26,427 nt of DNA from the NCBI GenBank assembly GCA_965368405.1, contig CBDUMS010000052.1:1-26427 (forward strand), written 5' to 3'. Both the position numbers and the translations under genes were made by a program. Position 1 is the stretch's first letter; every line of letters begins with the position of its first letter. This document shows, piece by piece, positions 24,042 through 26,427 of this stretch. The notes under the pieces were generated by a model, which saw only the letters and a program-made list of their open reading frames with translations, made no database searches and was not told the DNA's origin. This stretch comes from S012-113 sp965368405 (lineage in GTDB: Bacteria; Bacteroidota; Bacteroidia; Cytophagales; Cyclobacteriaceae).

Positions 24042-25763
24042 ATGAACCTACGAACCCTTATCGGCTATCTTATTGTATTAATCTTTTTAATCGGCTGTAA
24101 TCCTCAAGATAAGCCTGCAACCTATTCGATTCGCTTCGAAAATGGCATTATTGATAAACCCATGGATGGGCGAATGTTTCTGCTTATTTCTACCAATGAC
24201 AAGGCCGAACCCCGTTTTCAGGTTTCTGACGACCCAGGAACACAATTAGTTTATGGAATGGATATTGAAGGTATGCAAGGTATGGATAAAGTGACTTTCC
24301 AGGGCCATGATTTTGGTTATCCCTTAGAAAAATTATCTGATCTGCCAGCGGGCGACTACTATGTTCAGGGGCTTTTTCATGTATACGAAACTTTTAATTT
24401 ATCTACTGGCCACACCGTGAAGCTTCCAATGGATAACGGGGAAGGGCAGCAATGGAATCGCTCACCCGGCAATTTATACAGTATGCCAAAGAAGGTTAAG
24501 GTAGGTCCTGGAGAAAAGATAGAAATTAGGCTTACCGAAATAATTCCACCGATTAACCCACCGCAAGACACGAAGTATATTAAGCATATCAAAATGAAAA
24601 GCGAGAAGCTTTCTGAGTTTTGGGGTCGAGATATGGAATTAGGAGCAAATATCTTGTTGCCTGAAGGGTTTGATGAACATCCAGAAGCACACTATCCACT
24701 TATAATTTTCCATGGTCATTTCCCATACTCATTTGGTGGTTTTAGAACAGAACCACCTGATGAGAACTTGGAACCGCAATACAGTAGTCGTTTTAAGCTC
24801 GATGGCTATAATATTATTCAGCAGCAAGAAGCATACGATTTCTACCAAAAGTGGATTTCAAAAGAATTCCCAAGGGTGATAATTATGGAAGTACAACATC
24901 CAACGCCGTACTACGACGACTCGTATGCTGTAAATTCTGCGAGTATGGGTCCCTATGGCGATGCCATTACCTACGAGTTGGTTCCCTATGTTGAGGAAAT
25001 GTTTAGAGGGATAGGAGAAGGATGGAGTCGAGTTACTTACGGCGGGTCTACCGGTGGTTGGGAGGCACTTGCTGTCCAGGTAATGTACCCGAATGAATAT
25101 AATGGTTGTTTTGCTGCTTGTCCCGACCCTATAGATTTTAGGGCTTATACTGTGGTAGACATCTATAAGGATAAAAATGCTTATTATGTTGAAGGTGATC
25201 ATCGCAAGGTTCTAAGACCGGGTATTCGAGATTATCTGGGGCACATTAAAAGTAATTTGCGTGATATGAATTATCGCGAACTCGCATTGGGAACAAAAAG
25301 CAGATCTGGACAACAATGGGATATCTGGGAAGCAGTTTATTCGCCGCAAGGAGAAGATGGTTATCCGGTACGCTTATGGGATAAAAAATCGGGAGAAATT
25401 AATCACGAAGTAGCCGAATATTGGAAAGAAAATTACGATTTACGCTATATACTAGAACGTGATTGGGACAAGCTTGGCCCCGAGCTTCAAGGCAAAATCC
25501 ACATTTATTGTGGAGAAATGGATAACTACTATCTTAATAATGCAGTTTATTTAATGGAAGAGTTTCTTGAGAGTACGAGTAATCCCTACTATGGTGGCGA
25601 AGTTGACTACGGTGCCCGCGATGAACATTGCTGGAATGGCGATCATGAAAATCCAAATGCAATTTCTCGTTTACGCTATAATTCAATGTATATGGATAAG
25701 ATCATGAAACGAATTGAGAAATCGGCACCCAAAGGAGCAGATCTAACAAGTTGGCGCTATTGA
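24042..25763 (+). CDS. Alpha/beta-hydrolase (putative esterase) lipoprotein with N-terminal beta domain
   Basis: Exported lipoprotein of 573 residues: signal peptide with LIGC lipobox (Cys19). Residues about 25-195 form a beta-rich domain of unknown family (starting YSIRFENGIIDKPMDGRMFLLI). The hydrolase domain follows: YPLIIFHGHFPY (about 222-233, oxyanion strand), then GGSTGG with the nucleophile Ser336 in a G-x-S-x-G turn, Asp494 in CGEMDNYYLNN, and His529 or His535 in DEHCWNGDH, a complete Ser-Asp-His triad in the expected order. It resembles the broad esterase-D-like family (PF00756-type). The substrate cannot be read from sequence: peptide, ester or sugar-ester are all possible. Promoter not obvious. 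The 3' end overlaps the convergent regulator by 7 bp. Confidence 0.75.
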   Translation: MNLRTLIGYLIVLIFLIGCNPQDKPATYSIRFENGIIDKPMDGRMFLLISTNDKAEPRFQVSDDPGTQLVYGMDIEGMQGMDKVTFQGHDFGYPLEKLSDLPAGDYYVQGLFHVYETFNLSTGHTVKLPMDNGEGQQWNRSPGNLYSMPKKVKVGPGEKIEIRLTEIIPPINPPQDTKYIKHIKMKSEKLSEFWGRDMELGANILLPEGFDEHPEAHYPLIIFHGHFPYSFGGFRTEPPDENLEPQYSSRFKLDGYNIIQQQEAYDFYQKWISKEFPRVIIMEVQHPTPYYDDSYAVNSASMGPYGDAITYELVPYVEEMFRGIGEGWSRVTYGGSTGGWEALAVQVMYPNEYNGCFAACPDPIDFRAYTVVDIYKDKNAYYVEGDHRKVLRPGIRDYLGHIKSNLRDMNYRELALGTKSRSGQQWDIWEAVYSPQGEDGYPVRLWDKKSGEINHEVAEYWKENYDLRYILERDWDKLGPELQGKIHIYCGEMDNYYLNNAVYLMEEFLESTSNPYYGGEVDYGARDEHCWNGDHENPNAISRLRYNSMYMDKIMKRIEKSAPKGADLTSWRY

Positions 25764-26427
25764 TTTAAGGAGTTTTGCTTGTTCGCAAGGTAGCTAATAA
25801 ACGATTCTGGTGTACTTAAGAGTACAAACTGACTTTCGTTTAAACTTTCGTCGGGCAGATGATCTTTATTGCCAGAAATTAGCACAGGGATATCTGTCAT
25901 TGCACTAAGTTCTGAAAAGAAGGAGGCATTCCTTTTTCTAAGTGGTGCAATAAACATGGTGAGGAGAAGATCTGGGTTTGTAATTGTTGTTACATTTTTA
26001 ATATTCTCAGTTGGAACATTTTGTCCTAGGTAAATAACACGCCAGCCAAGGTCTTTAGCTATGTAGGCTGCCAATAATAAACCAATTTCATGCAGTTCAC
26101 CTTCGGTTAGGAACATAAGAATCGAAGGTGCATTTTCTTTTGGTGTAGGGATAGCGTCAATTGCACTAATTATTTTTTGTCTGATTAGGTTGGTTATAAA
26201 ATGCTCCTGAGCGGGGAGGGTCTTTCTAGTCGTCCATAACACACCAACATGACTCAAGAATGGATAAACAATTTCGGTAACCATCGATAATAACCCCCTT
26301 CGCATAACATGAAGCTGAAAGGCTTTTTCGAATTCTGCTTCATCCATTTCGAGCATACAAATAGTTAAGCGCGCGATGTCATCATTATCTTCGGTTTCGG
26401 TTCTATGTGTGATATTCAAGACCTGCT
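25757..26427 (-). CDS. B12-binding regulator (LitR/CarH-like), N-terminus outside window
   Basis: C-terminal 220-odd residues of a cobalamin-binding regulator. The frame is open to the window edge (QVL precedes the apparent TTG start at 26419), so a DNA-binding, probably MerR-type, HTH is expected beyond it. The visible part has a helical B12 cap domain with W-x9-E-H (VLWTTRKTLPAQEH, Trp at 26234-26236), the motif that packs on the adenosyl group in CarH. The Rossmann-like B12 domain follows, with GELHEIGLLL, whose His (26090-26092) is the lower axial cobalt ligand. In CarH proteins, AdoCbl holds a repressor tetramer that light breaks, controlling carotenoid genes. The residue after the Trp is Thr, not His. 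Whether a crt cluster lies beyond the window is unknown. Confidence 0.85.
   Translation of the reverse strand, partial: QVLNITHRTETEDNDDIARLTICMLEMDEAEFEKAFQLHVMRRGLLSMVTEIVYPFLSHVGVLWTTRKTLPAQEHFITNLIRQKIISAIDAIPTPKENAPSILMFLTEGELHEIGLLLAAYIAKDLGWRVIYLGQNVPTENIKNVTTITNPDLLLTMFIAPLRKRNASFFSELSAMTDIPVLISGNKDHLPDESLNESQFVLLSTPESFISYLANKQNSLNQ

Noticed and set aside
25757..26419. Reading the B12-binding protein as a complete stand-alone 220-residue gene starting at TTG
   Set aside because: The frame continues to the window edge without a stop, and family members have an N-terminal HTH, so it is truncated by the window and not a complete short gene or pseudogene.

Overview
The window looks like ordinary chromosomal DNA of a Bacteroidota bacterium, most likely of the Cytophagales or a close relative. 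Four things point that way: several start regions carry a TAnnTTTG-type -7 element; genes lack clear Shine-Dalgarno sequences; there are several lipoproteins with short lipoboxes; and the proteins themselves (eukaryote-like long IleRS, LspA with a C-terminal extension, M13/M1/M20 peptidases, LitR/CarH-like B12 regulator) are of the kind found in that phylum. The genus assignment is an inference. I see no phage, insertion sequence, CRISPR array, tRNA or rRNA.

Layout. At 1-7655 everything reads on the plus strand: the 3' part of a dGTPase gene, an HAE3/MMPL-type RND transporter, ileS and lspA. A strong hairpin at 7729-7750 separates lspA from the convergent threonine operon thrA-thrB-thrC (12437 down to 7759, minus strand). 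The operon is preceded by a promoter-like pair, a short Thr/Ile-containing leader ORF and overlapping hairpins that together look like an attenuator. polA (12693-15464) diverges from it. Next, on the minus strand, come a DUF1801 protein, a CPBP membrane protease and an M13 metallopeptidase lipoprotein, the last two separated by a bidirectional terminator. A 686-bp sparse intergenic stretch (18753-19438) holds inverted repeats, a promoter match and a possible 40-residue ORF. It is followed by an M1 aminopeptidase lipoprotein (+), a DsrE-like secreted protein and an M20 amidohydrolase (-, probably one operon), an alpha/beta-hydrolase lipoprotein (+), and the C-terminal part of a B12-binding regulator (-) cut by the window end.

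How the genes fit together. thrA/thrB/thrC supply the committed steps from aspartate to threonine, with ThrC and ThrB translationally coupled. lspA makes the signal peptidase that would process the lipoproteins encoded later in the window (M13, M1, esterase). The M13, M1 and M20 enzymes, all with export signals, suggest envelope peptide processing or scavenging, but they are not one operon. dgt and polA are housekeeping nucleotide and DNA metabolism.

I did not find a convincing undescribed multi-gene system. The points most worth a second look are the candidate thr leader/attenuator, the rearranged HIGH motif (GIHH) in IleRS, the in-frame TAA-TTG junction between ileS and lspA, and a CarH-like B12 sensor lacking the expected second axial His.
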